Positions 9,410-19,099 are shown, counted from the stretch's first letter. The stretch is DNA of 27,827 nucleotides from Chara braunii (GCA_003427395.1 BFEA01000059.1:2631461-2659287); one strand, 5' to 3'. Notes: generated by a model not told the origin, from the letters alone. Numbers and translations: made by a program.

Positions 9410-9834
9410 CGCTGGTCCGGAGAGAGAAGGTGTCGATACAATCGGTCCCCACTACTTGTCGTCCTGGTTGGGCCAGCCGCTGCCGCCAATCAGCTGCCAA
9501 CTCTTGTCCCCACCGGTAAAGGTCAATCACTACTGCGTCCGCCGCTGCACGCCGATAGTACACAAATCGCCGCTGAAGGCTACTACCACCGTTACGTCGC
9601 TCTGAGTCGGCCGCGAAAACGCCGAACTCCCAAAGCTTCTGCTAAGACGACCGCCGAACCTCGATCGGTTGATATGGTGATCTCCACGGCGGCACACCAA
9701 GCTCCGTCGCCAAAGAGTTGCACAAATCGGAGAAGGTCGAGACTAAGACGGGGATGTGGGACTTGGCGAAATCTCAAAAGGGTTCGAGGTTGAAGAAGCT
9801 GAGCAGGGATGACTGGCTCAATGATAAAGCTCAT
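9351..9834 (-). pseudogene. Degenerate coding-like stretch between integrase and ORF3
   Basis: One minus-strand frame reads IPVLVSTFSDLCNSLATELG, then a stop, then YYRRAAADAVVIDLYRWGQE and AADWRQRLAQPGR before ending at 9351. The composition is protein-like rather than low-complexity, and the direction matches pol. It may be the N-terminal part of the same extra protein as 8683-9223, but frames do not connect. No domain is recognised. A Ser/Pro-rich frame at 9831-10016 lies just upstream. Confidence 0.3.
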
Positions 9835-10042
9835 GGTGAAGGTGAGGGGGAGGTAGATGCAGACGAAGGAGAGGAAATGAGTTCCTCGCTTGCGTCGGAT
9901 GAAGAAGAGAGAGATGGATTAAGATTCTCAGAAGGAGGGAGAGGACAAAGGTAGGAAGTGTGGCGGACAATGGGGAGGGAGCTATGGTTGGCGCTGGCTT
10001 CGAGCGCGATGCGCACCGTGTTGGCTCCGTTGGGACTGAGCT

Positions 10043-10985
10043 CTACGACGTGGAAACAGCCAGAGAACTTGGGAGCGAGATTGCGGTCGCGTGCTGCACC
10101 AGATCCCCTAACTTATATTGGTGTTGTGGGCCCGCATTCCCGTTCCGGGTCTCGTAGCTACGAACCTGCCTACCGTGGGCCAGTTCGGTCATTTTCTGCC
10201 TTTTCCGGGCCAGCTTAGGAACGACCCTTTCCATTAAATCCGCATGTCTCTTGGCTTTGGCCTTAAGGGCCGCGCGTGTGTCCCGTCCCCCTTTGTCTGC
10301 AATTTCTGTGGTACCCCGATTGTCGACACATGGGAGGCTATTAGTTCGAAGCTGGAAGGGGGTGAACCCTGTGGACTCATGAGGGGTGGCTCAGTGAATT
10401 CCGACGATTTGATAGACTATCTCGGGCCACAGACGCGTGTTGCGGGCCGCTAAGTTCTTACGGAGGGCGGTCTTAATCATGCGATTCGCATTCTCTGCCA
10501 GCCCGTTCAATTGGGAAACGTGGGGAGCGGTGTATCGGAGTGTAACGCCACGACGCATTAGCAATTCCTCTACCTCACCTTTAAATTCCGATCCATTGTC
10601 AGTTAGAATCTCCTCTGTATCTAGGTGGGTATTGAGGAACCGGTCGATGTATGTGGCCATCTCTGAGGCCTTTCGGGTTCTACACGGATAGACTTCAATG
10701 TATTTCGAGAAGTGATCAATGGAGTATTCGCAACGATTGGGGCCAGGTGGCACATCTATATTAGTTGTGTGTCCATACTTACTCATTGGAATGGCCGTTC
10801 TACTTCTGTAGGGACTATCGTGTTTGGCCCACGGAGGGGCGCGCGGTCAGCAACACAAACTAGACAGTTAGCGACCACGTGCTTCACATGGTCACGGATA
10901 TTAGACCAGAACCATCAGTTTTGGTCGATAGTTGCCTCGGTGACACGTATCGCGAAATGAGCAGCCTGTTCTTCGTGCGCGGACC
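10043..10985 (-). pseudogene. Ty3/Gypsy integrase, broken
   Basis: The zinc-binding part is at about 10985-10800: AAHFAIRVTEAT, a stop, then RDHVKHVVANCLVC, giving the HHCC-type His and CxxC residues. The catalytic core lies in another frame (10786-10391): IDHFSKYIEV (first Asp), LTDNGSEFKG (second Asp) and GLAENANRM (Glu), with the second Asp and Glu 35 residues apart as in DD35E. After a TGA at about 10392 the same frame continues with STGFTPFQLRT and a basic helix ending KLARKRQKMTELA, the usual C-terminal part. At least two stops and one frameshift make it inactive. Integrase would insert the element's cDNA into nuclear DNA. Confidence 0.85.
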
Positions 10986-12269
10986 TAGTCTAGTCATATT
11001 CATCGCGCGTTGAAACGTGGCTGGGGCGTTGCAAATCCCCATCGGGCATCTGACCCATTGCCAAATTCCTTCAAAAAGAATGAACGCCGTTTTCGGGCGG
11101 TCCTCTTTTCGAACCAGAAGATGGTGGAATCCATGTCGAATATCAAATTTACTAAAGAATCGAGCACCACCGTTATCATCCAACAACTCATCAATCCGGG
11201 GAAGAGGATACACATCCTTAATCGTGATATCATTTAGCTTTCGGTAATCGATGCAAATGCGAATCCCTCCTGCTTTTTTCGGCACAATCACAACTCGAAA
11301 CGACCACGGTCCAATAGCGGGTTCGATCCAGCCATTAGCTTCGAACTCAATCCTTTTGAAGCCGGCTGCTCTTTGCGCCGGTGAATACCGATAAGGAGCG
11401 CAGCTAATTGGCGGATGATCCCCCGTAAGGATCACATGCTCGATTACAGTAGATAGCCCAATATCACTGTCATCCACACTCAATACCTCAGCATAGCCAT
11501 GCAACACATCAATCAGGGATCTTCGGATGTCTCGGGGGACATGACTGGGGATGATGATTACTGCATCTTTCGCGATATTCAAGGGTGCTTCAATCCAATC
11601 CATCTTTCGTGATCGCCTGTCGTGCACGCTGGACAACATCGAACTACTAGTTCGGACCGAGAAGACGGTAGCAATCATTTGTGATTCAGACGGACTGATC
11701 ATCTCAGTCTCTTTAACTTCGGCGTCGGTTTCAGAATCAACGACATTTTTGGCTATCTCAACTCCTGTTAGTTCTGTTAATTCCTGCATGAGATCCGGAA
11801 CATCTGTTATCGGAGCTTTTGCCTTGTCCTTGATCAAAGCGATCATGGCTCCTTGCGTGAGTAGCGATCTAGGGGGAGAGACAGATAGATCCAGGTAGTG
11901 ATTCACTTGCTGATACCTAGCCCGGAGTGAAAGCGTGCTCTCGTATAACGTGCGAGGGGGTTCCAAAATGTCAGCCGTGTCGGAAATTTGCAAGATTGGT
12001 TCTCCCAAGAATGTCGTAGGAGGAGTCCGTCTCTCTGTGGTTGAGGAACGGTTGGGCTTGCTGTTTTCCGAGCCTAAATTGAATGTTCGAGTAGTTGTGG
12101 GGATCATCCGAAATTCTTCTTTCGCCTCGCAATCGAACATTTCGACTAACTGCTTCCATTCTTTCTCGCTGGGCATATTGTTAAGTTCTTCCTCATAGTC
12201 ACATTCGTCGAACTCGTCTTCGCACGCAGGGGGCTGTTCGTCATCAAGGTTCGGGAGAGACTCTTTCAT
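10884..12269 (-). pseudogene. Ty3/Gypsy reverse transcriptase, truncated
   Basis: This open frame of 461 codons begins with an acidic region of about 230 residues (the protease-RT connector). RT blocks follow: PYRYSPAQR, VVIVPKKAGGIRICIDYRKL, DVYPLPRIDELLD, FSKFDIRHGFHHLLVRKEDR (first catalytic Asp in FD) and RCPMGICNAPATFQRAMN. Homology stops at about 10998. The YxDD box with the other two catalytic aspartates, the thumb and RNase H are missing, and the sequence passes directly into the integrase zinc region in another frame. That is an internal deletion of roughly a kilobase. The frame is also open upstream of 12269 into the protease region, so a frameshift near 12350 separates it from gag-pro. 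Without YxDD it cannot polymerise. Confidence 0.9.
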
Positions 12270-12277
12270 GTTCTGAA

Positions 12278-12970
12278 TTATTCCTTCCGGTCGATACTGG
12301 GATATCTCCTTGGTGATCGAGTAGAAATTCGGAGGGGAAGTGTCTGAGGTTTCCCTCCCGTGTGGGTGAGAACGAGTTGTTTGGAATCAAAATGGATTCG
12401 TGCGCCCACTGCCATCGCCCAAGGCAGTCCTAGCAGTATCGAATAAGAATGCACGAGAATGACCAACGCGTTAACCAACACATGAACTCGGCCCACGTTG
12501 ATCGCAACGTTCTCGATGATTCCTATGATGTTCATGGCCTCTTCATCGACCGAGACATAGTTATCCTTCCCTGGTAGAGAAAGGATAGAATTCAGTCGTC
12601 CGGTCTTTCGGACGGTGTTCAGCAAGATGGCTACTGCTGATGATCCAGTGTCAATCAGCACATCGAATGGTTTACCCCAGACTTCACAGTCACATTCCGC
12701 ACTTTTCCATAGGACCGATCATACACGCACAAAGTGATCTTTCTCTGCGTAGTAGATGGCGACGATTCTTGCCGTTTCTGGTGCATTCGACTCGACTGCT
12801 GGAGGAGGATTAGCCTCGCTCTCATCTTCCTGCTTTTTCTTCCGCATACGCTGAACGTGCTGATAGGTAAAGGGCTTCCGATTCTTCTGGCATTGCTGCA
12901 GAAGTCTGTCGTTTGCGGCTTCGGATATAGTCAATAGGTGTCCTACAGGGATCGACACTCGAATATCCAA
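12278..12970 (-). pseudogene. gag-pol linker and retropepsin-like aspartic protease
   Basis: The protease (12678-12278) has VLIDTGSSA, the DTG active site, and later SILLGLPWA, the conserved ILGxPW block before the C-terminus. A linker (12970-12719) in the same frame has the Ty3-like IRVSIPVGHLL motif and a basic KKK run, and is separated from the protease by a stop at 12719. The frame is the same as gag's. Retropepsins act as dimers to process the gag-pol polyprotein. The apparent start at 12661 is only a GTG within the frame, not a real start. The protease frame ends at 12278 because of the frameshift toward RT. Confidence 0.8.
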
Positions 12971-13066
12971 CCGTTTGAGTGTCTGTAGGAGATCGATTTC
13001 TCCTGTTTGAAACTGGGGTCCTGGTTCCGATGTACGTTCGACCCAATCGAGTTCTTCCTTGGCGGG

Positions 13067-14338
13067 TCAGATTGCTCCGATCAGTCCTGCCAGCTGGAGG
13101 TATTCGGTTGGATCGACAATGTCTGCAGCCTCGGAAGAGGATCCTGACGCTGATGCGCTTGGATCGGTCGAGGAAGATTGATCGGCGATGAAGGGGGAAA
13201 CTTCCCTTGCATGTTCTAATACTGCGGTCACCCGACCTTGGTTTAAGGCTACGGGTGCGGCGGCAGGAGGTGGCTGATTACGTTTCGGCTGGGGGCATTC
13301 TCGTGCGAAGTGCCCCGACTGTTTGCAGTTATAACCTTCGATCCTTCCCGCTGGGTTAGCCATCTGAAGGGGAGCGGCAGGATGGGCTGGTCCTCCCGTG
13401 GGAGGAGCAGTAAGCAAAGGGTACTGAGGGGGAACGGGGCGAGAAGAATTGGGATTAGCCTTTATGAGTTTGGTCATAATTTGTTCCAGTCGATCCATCT
13501 TGAAAGTCTACATCTGCAACAGGTTATTCATCCACTCGGACTGTTTAGTCGTAGCGGTATGGATCATCTGGGCTAGGTGCAGATTGGTGATGGGAACTGA
13601 TGCGGCTTCTTGGGCCATGACTGTATTCACAGGTACTACCTTCGGAGGGAGAGGCGGTTTCGAGAGGGGTAGGGGGTGATACGGGGAAGGATCCGGGACG
13701 GGACCGTCTTGGTAATCATGATTGGGACGAGGGTAAAATCGTCCTACTGCTCTGAGCCAGGACCGTCTCTTGGCCGCCACGTCTTGGATCGTGTCCGAAT
13801 GTCTTCTTCTCCCTGACCAATATACTTACGCGTGTCCAACAGATCTAGCTCAAGGGCCTTGGCTATGATGATGGACAATTGGTTTGTCTTGGGAGGGACC
13901 TTTTTTCTACAAGTTTGCCTTCAACACGAGATTGCGGAGATGATCGATAAACAAATCCCGAGCCGCGTTCTCTTCCCGTCCCGATTTGTCCAGGGCGGTC
14001 TGGAAACGATCCACGAAGTCTGGTAGCAACTCCCCTGGTTCCTGCGGACGGGTTTTCAGTACGAACCAGGCAGCATCTTCACTGACCGCGTCAAATCGCG
14101 CTAAGAACGCTCTCTTGAAAGTATCCCAATCTACTCACTTGTGCCTTCTAAACCAATCATGCGCGGTGTTTCGGAGTAACAGGGTGATGACGCGGGGAAG
14201 ATCCTCAGCGCCATTGCCCTGCGCTTGCACGGCTTCAAGCTATGCCTCTGGATGAGTGTAGTTACGATACAAGGGAAAGGTAGCGGGGATGCTTACCATC
14301 ACCCGGGGAGGCGTTCCATTAGCATCAGCCATGGGCAT
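13067..14338 (-). pseudogene. Ty3/Gypsy gag (capsid and zinc knuckle) with nonsense codons
   Basis: A single frame runs from the ATG at 14338 to 13067, broken by stops at 14242-14240, 14137-14135, 13909-13907 and more near 13850-13800, and again at about 13506. The capsid part reads HDWFRRHK, DWDTFKRAFLARFDAV and LLPDFVDRFQTALDKSGREE, typical of retrotransposon gag. A Pro-rich segment follows, then a nucleocapsid knuckle GYNCKQSGHFARECP. The CCHC pattern keeps the second Cys, His and last Cys, but the first Cys is Gly. There is no frameshift over 1.27 kb, so decay here is by point mutation. Gag would form the particle that packages element RNA. Confidence 0.85.
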
Positions 14339-14456
14339 CTCTGTTCCGGCCTCGGTAGATATTTGTCGAATGACGGGAGGACTGAGACGATTGGGTTGTT
14401 TAGTTGATCTCCCTCTCGCCAGCTCGTCTCACTAACGTTAGAACCGACACGTGTCG

Positions 14457-14468
14457 GCTCCGATACCA
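14457..14468 (-). other. Primer-binding site, initiator-Met tRNA type
   Basis: The element strand reads TGGTATCGGAGC, one base different from TGGTATCAGAGC, the complement of the plant initiator-Met tRNA 3' end used by many Ty3/Gypsy and Copia elements. It lies 16 nt inside the 5' LTR edge as placed by LTR similarity, more than the usual 0-5 nt. It confirms that the right LTR is the 5' LTR. Confidence 0.85.
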
Positions 14469-14484
14469 ACCTCACGCCCTGTGC

Positions 14485-16573
14485 TGTCTTCCATTCGGAG
14501 TGTGAAAGGTGCGGAAAGAAGGCCCCGAAAAACAGCAAGATGGGGTGTGCCAAGGATTTTTGGGAAATTGAGTGTGGGGACACAGGCAAAACTGAGATCC
14601 CCCGTGTTGGTCTGATGTGTGAGAGAACTGGTGGATCGCGACACGGGTTTTGAAGAGGCGCGCGCGTGGGGTTCGTGACTCGGAAAGTTCAAACTTAATC
14701 CAAAAAATACTGTCGGACCTCCCATCGAGCCACGACTCTTCGTTTGGAGCGAAAGGGGGCGGGCACGTACTTAGTATCCCGCTTCCGGACTAGCTCACGG
14801 CGCCGCTCGTTGCACAACTCCGAATTTGACGTGGATGGCCTCAATCGTGTGGCCCTTTTCTTATGCTCGTCCTCATTTTGTACTCGGTAGTGGAAGCCCT
14901 TGGATTGGTAGTGGTCGAAGCGTTGGCAGTCACTACACAGCGTGTTAGGCCAATGGGGTGCCACTGCCGACCATGGGATGATGATCAGCTCGTTGAATGG
15001 TAATAGCAACGAGTATGGCGGAAAATGAGTATCGATAATGACAAACCCTGCGCCAATAAACCCAAAACACCGATATTCGTGAGGGAAGTAATATTGCCCA
15101 CCGATCTTTGCGACGACTTCTCGTACGTCCCACTCACACACACGCCTTTCCTCGTTGTATGGGAAGGGGCAAGGTGGGGATACGGGAGGCCGACGCCTAG
15201 TCGGATTGAGCCCGTCGGTCCGCATGGCAATCAACCATTCATCGCAGATTCAGAGTCAAGAAATACACAACTTATCGATCGATCAGAAAGATAGCGTGCG
15301 AAGATGGAAAGGAAAGTTCAAAGAGATTATTTTACGAGGGTATGCTGCATATGTTGCGCAGTATAGGGCATGGGCGGTATGTCCCAAATCACAACCTCCA
15401 CAGATCTAAACACTCTTGCATTCTCGAACAAAATCCCAACAACATTGCCTCTGTCTCGGATCTGTCGGATGGTATCTTAACCAAAAGAAAAACGAATTCC
15501 GTGCCTATATGCATACATTCACTGTGGAAAGTGCGAAAGGAGGCCGCCGTGCAATGCTCATGCCTTATTGTGTCAAAAGCGGGCATTCACAATATCTTTC
15601 GAGGGTTGATACACGCGCATCCACCGTTCACAAGACAAGGTGATCCAGTCTCAGCAGGTCCGGGGATTACCCAGGAAACTAATGGAAGAGTTCTGGAAGA
15701 CGTTCTTTCGAGCATACATTCACAAGTGCTCATTCCATCACAAACCGAAAGATCGATTCTCATACATGATTATTCACATCAGCGAGAGAAAGGAAGGAGA
15801 GGGAGAGAGATAGAGAACTTACACGGCGCTTCTCCTTGGCTAGATGGGGAGTGAGGATCGACTCGGTTTTCAAGCGAGGATCTTAGAGCGGGAAGAAGAA
15901 GAGCGCGAAGGATAGCGCGAGATGGGTCCAAGATTCATATGATCAAGAAAGAGAAAAAGGGCGCGCACTGGAAAGGGGAGGGAAAAGCAGTTACAGGGGG
16001 AGGGAGCAAGAAAGTGTGTGCGCGCGAAGAAAGACGGTGAGAGGAGCGCGGGGAGGAAGGAGGAGGAAGCTTGCTTGTATGGCGCCGGTCGGCAAAGAGG
16101 AGAATGGGCACCGAAACAGTTGCAGCTTTCCCAATCCTACGCTAATTCAAAAATTGAAATCACCATATCCGCGCGAAAAGTAGACGCGGGAAAAAAAAAA
16201 AAAAGGTCCTATGCTTGCCCGTATTCCTACAAAATTCCCAGATTCTTCCATGTTGAGGCCGAGAACATTCGCGCGCGAAAGGTCGCGCCACGTTCCGTTG
16301 ATTCCGGAATTCCTAACTGTCGAGCCAAATTCCGAGCGCGCTCGCTAAGGCGCGCGAAATTCCCAAGCATTTTCAAATTAAAAGAAATGACAGAATTTCA
16401 AGAACTTCTATACAGATTTTCAACGAAGTACCTTTAATCGAACAAAAACAGAGGGCGAGAGAAGGGGGGGGGCGGGGTCTCGGGGGCGAAATGTACACAT
16501 TCGGATGCAGAGAAAATACGGGAAAAAAAAGGGGTCTGGAAGATGGCGCAGGTCCGGAAGCTGGTACGTCACA
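14485..16573 (-). repeat. 5' LTR (right copy) of the Ty3/Gypsy element
   Basis: Partner of 3968-6580. On the element strand it starts TGTGACGTAC (right end 16573) and ends GGAAGACA (left end 14485). Length is 2.09 kb, long for an LTR. It carries the intact ORF at 14695-15225. The right flank (16574 onward) and left element flank (3963-3967) do not share a 4-6 bp duplication. Confidence 0.88.
14695..15225 (-). CDS. Unknown protein encoded inside the LTR
   Basis: An intact 176-codon frame from the ATG at 15225 (a TTG three codons earlier is less likely). It begins about 1.35 kb into the LTR and stops 210 nt before the LTR end, in the same direction as gag-pol. Visible features: N-terminal Pro/Arg stretch, CEWDVREVV, GGQYYFP, HFPPYSLLLPFNEL, a CSDC pair that could bind metal, and a strongly basic C-terminus (RRRELVRKRD, RSKRRVVARWEVRQYFLD). 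No signal peptide or membrane helix. I do not recognise the family. The other LTR copy differs by many codons but its indels are three- and nine-nucleotide, keeping frame, which suggests past selection on a protein. Alternatives are an acquired host fragment or a long frame by chance. Confidence 0.55.
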   Translation of the reverse strand: MRTDGLNPTRRRPPVSPPCPFPYNEERRVCEWDVREVVAKIGGQYYFPHEYRCFGFIGAGFVIIDTHFPPYSLLLPFNELIIIPWSAVAPHWPNTLCSDCQRFDHYQSKGFHYRVQNEDEHKKRATRLRPSTSNSELCNERRRELVRKRDTKYVPAPFRSKRRVVARWEVRQYFLD

Positions 16574-17182
16574 CACTGGGCACACGGGTGCAAAGGAAGC
16601 TTCCCGCCCAAATATTTCAATCCGTTGGGGGTATGGCCAACCCCAAAAGAGAGTCGGGTCGGCCATAGGCCCATTGGATAGAAGATTTTCAGTATTTTGC
16701 TTGCTGTTGTGCAATTATCTCATTGGGTGGAACCCTCCTTCAACCACGGAGTATATGAAGGGCGTCATCATCACTGCTGACAGAAGTCCGGTTTATTCCA
16801 GAAAATGTGGCAGTTAGAGGTGGACCTTACTGCTTTGCGGCAAAGCTTTGCAAGACGATTTGTGAAACCCCACTGCTTTGCGACAAAGCTTTGGAAAACG
16901 CTCAGATATGACTTGGCAGACGTTTTCACTCAGTTCTGTTTTGCCCGCTCCCTGCGGTTCGGCCATTCTGAGGGAGTAGGGGGGGGGCACCTCCCTCGGT
17001 TTGGCCATCCCTTGTTGAAAGGAGAGCCAGGGAGGGTGAGAACCGAGACAAGCGGACGTGAAGTTTCCATATAGGGAAAGTTTTCCCTACCCGGTAACCG
17101 GCACCAACGGAACTGCCGAAAATTTGTGCTGCAGTGGGGTTTGCTTTTCTCCCACCGCCGGGGCCTACGATTTGGGTTTGGA

Positions 17183-17208
17183 GGAAGCTTTCCGCCTGGA
17201 AAGCTTCC
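17183..17208. repeat. Perfect 11-bp hairpin
   Basis: GGAAGCTTTCC, loop gcct, GGAAAGCTTCC. The arms are exact reverse complements. The role is unknown. Confidence 0.85.
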
Positions 17209-17261
17209 GCCAGGCAGTGGGGTCCACCTCTTAGTTTGTTCACTGTTGTCGCAACCACCAC

Positions 17262-17285
17262 CATCAGATCATTTGTGATCTGATG
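17262..17285. repeat. Perfect 10-bp hairpin
   Basis: CATCAGATCA, loop tttg, TGATCTGATG. It lies 54 bp after the 17183-17208 hairpin with a similar 4-nt loop design. Confidence 0.85.
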
Positions 17286-17521
17286 GCTGGGAAGCACTCT
17301 GGCATGATTTCCGGTGGGAGGTCTCTGTTTCTTTTTTTTTTTTTTGCCTTTCTTCTGTTTTCTCAGCCCAGAAATTCGTAATGAACCTGTCAGGCCGCTG
17401 CCACTCAGTGCCACACTGGATCGGCCACACTCCTATATGACTGCTGATGGGACCATGCCCCTGGTGGAAGATTCACTCTGCGCAACACGAAACAGATGCA
17501 GCAATACGAAAAGGTCCGCTC

Positions 17522-17599
17522 CACTACTATCGCATGCAAAAACGAGAAAAATCATGGCTGCACTACTATCGCATGCACAAAAATGACAAAAATCATGGC
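17522..17599 (+). repeat. 39-bp direct repeat, two units
   Basis: Units start at 17522 and 17561 with cactactatcgcatgca and end near aaaaatcatggc. A few differences separate them. Confidence 0.75.
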
Positions 17600-17904
17600 G
17601 GTGTATCTTTCCATGTCCCAAAAAAAAAAAGGGGGGGGGAACAGCTGGCAAACAGCACATGACCTCGAAAGACGACAGAAAAGCAAAAAGAGGCCAAGGC
17701 ACGGAACCCTCCCGCCGCTATGCTAAGTACTTGTATTCGAGCATGTGGCGGGAGCGTAGCACATGCCTCAGGCACTCCGACAAACGTTCCTGCTGGGCCC
17801 ACCCCTCGTGTCCTCACTGCTTTCCCAGGACTGGTAGCTGGGCCTCGCAGAAGGGTCACGCGAGACCCGCTGCTACTTTAAGGAAGAGTAAGGGATAATA
17901 TTTT

Positions 17905-18323
17905 GAGGTAAAATGATTGGAATGCCCCTGGAAGTTGGGGTATTTCGTCAGATACCACTAAAAGGCATGGGTTTGTCAAAATCCCCCTATGACAGTTGTA
18001 AAACTTTGCAAAATGCCCCTATGACAGTAGTGAAACTTTGTGAAATACCCCAGTCGCCAGTTGGACTTGTGATCTTTTGCATATACCCCCACCCGGCCCT
18101 GGGCAACTTGTCTATATGCCCCCTTATTTCTGGCCGTTGGACCCTGCAGATGGCGAAAGAAATGCATGGCCCCCTGCAGCCCAGGGCCAGGGCAGATGGC
18201 AAAGTTGCCCATGAGCGGGACGGGGCCAGGTGCAGAAGTTTAGGGCATATCAGCATACCCCTGTGTTTTAGGGGTATCTGAAGAAATACCCAAACTTGTA
18301 GGGGTATTTGAAAATTTTCTCTC
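17905..18323. mobile_element. Foldback/MITE-like element with ~58-bp terminal inverted repeats
   Basis: The left end 17905-17963 (GAGGTAAAATGATTGGAATG...) matches the reverse complement of the right end 18266-18323 (GAGAGAAAATTTTCAAATAC...) over about 58 bp. Shared words are CCCCT, AAGTT, GGGTATTTC, TCAGATACC and CTAAAA. The interior holds a 32-bp direct repeat (units at 17984 and 18016, cccctatgacagt...) and further inverted words (ggcaactt / aagttgcc). No protein is encoded, so if mobile it would depend on a transposase elsewhere. No clear target-site duplication was found. Confidence 0.6.
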
Positions 18324-18630
18324 ATGATTCTATTCAGGCCAGCACAGCAGTAATCCCAGGTAAGCACTCAGACAGTCAGGCAGGGCGAGAGACCGACGGG
18401 CAAGCAGATACGCCAAACGAAGGGCATCGCCACACCACTTTCGAAATGTGCAAAATGAGAATGGACTTGGCGCAAACATGACCAGATGCACTCGCCACAT
18501 TTTTGTCTTTTTCACGAGTGGTTTGCGGAGGCCCAAAATAGGCAATTCTTGCTGCTGGTTTTGCCAGCATGTATGTAATAATGTGAGGTAGTCCCTCTAC
18601 TCCGTGAAGCTGAGGACTTTATTAGTCCCT
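18324..18630. other. Intergenic DNA, no gene seen
   Basis: No recognisable coding potential on either strand. It contains only a short ctggttttgccag hairpin near 18555. Confidence 0.5.
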
Positions 18631-18844
18631 CATGGGCATCCACCATTTGAGCTGGTAGCTGGGATCCTGCTCTGTCCAAGGCCCTCGTTCCACCAGTCAC
18701 CAAATTTGCGAAATAGGACTGAATCTTCCACTAGAACCATGGGCATCCACCATTTAAGCTGGTAGCTGGGATCCTGCTCTGTAGAAGGCCCTCGTTCCAA
18801 CAGTCACCAAATTTGCAAAATAGGAATGAATCTTCCAGTAGAAC
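18631..18844 (+). repeat. 107-bp tandem duplication
   Basis: Unit 1 is 18631-18737 and unit 2 is 18738-18844, both starting CATGGGCATCCACCATTT and ending near cttccantagaac. They differ at only a handful of bases, so the duplication is recent relative to other repeats here. Confidence 0.92.
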
Positions 18845-19099
18845 ATGCAACGGTACACCCCCAAAACTTTCGTCTTTTGTGAATGTGGTGAGTGGTGGAT
18901 CGATACCCTAATCCATCCCACACTCTCTTCTCTATCTTCCTCTTCTTCATCGTCATCGTCTTTGTTTCCAATGTCCCTCTTCTTCTTTTGACGACTCCAC
19001 TGAGGGCTGAAACGGTTTTCACCTTTACGGTGGCAGTTGCTGTTCCCAGGGCTCGATCCCTAGACCTCGTCCTTAACCGCGTACAGTATCCGTGCCTTG

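Larger units (their letters stand above)
3968..16573 (-). mobile_element. Degenerate Ty3/Gypsy LTR retrotransposon
   Basis: The element reads right to left: 5' LTR 14485-16573, PBS 14457-14468, gag 14338-13067, linker and protease 12970-12278, RT 12269-10998, integrase about 10985-10043, extra coding-like region about 10016-7543, 3' LTR 6580-3968. The order protease-RT-integrase is that of Ty3/Gypsy. Outer ends were placed where LTR similarity stops and give TG...CA termini. It spans 12.6 kb as written, but about 1.14 kb is an assembly artefact (7167-9409). It is clearly dead: stops in gag, a frameshift between protease and RT, loss of the RT active-site half and RNase H, and breaks in integrase. 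I found neither a target-site duplication nor a polypurine tract next to the 3' LTR, so the boundaries are good to a few bases at best. Confidence 0.92.
16574..17904. other. Intergenic DNA with hairpins and short repeats, no gene seen
   Basis: Open frames such as 16926-17414 (-) lack known domains. The region contains two perfect hairpins, a 21-bp direct repeat (16829-16849 and 16872-16892, around gctttgcg-caaagcttt), a T-run at 17332-17345 and a 39-bp direct repeat. It could be old transposon sequence. Confidence 0.5.

Noticed and set aside
9242-9793. 183-codon plus-strand frame
   Set aside because: Arg/Gly-rich, no domain, and antisense to protein-like minus-strand frames of the retroelement.
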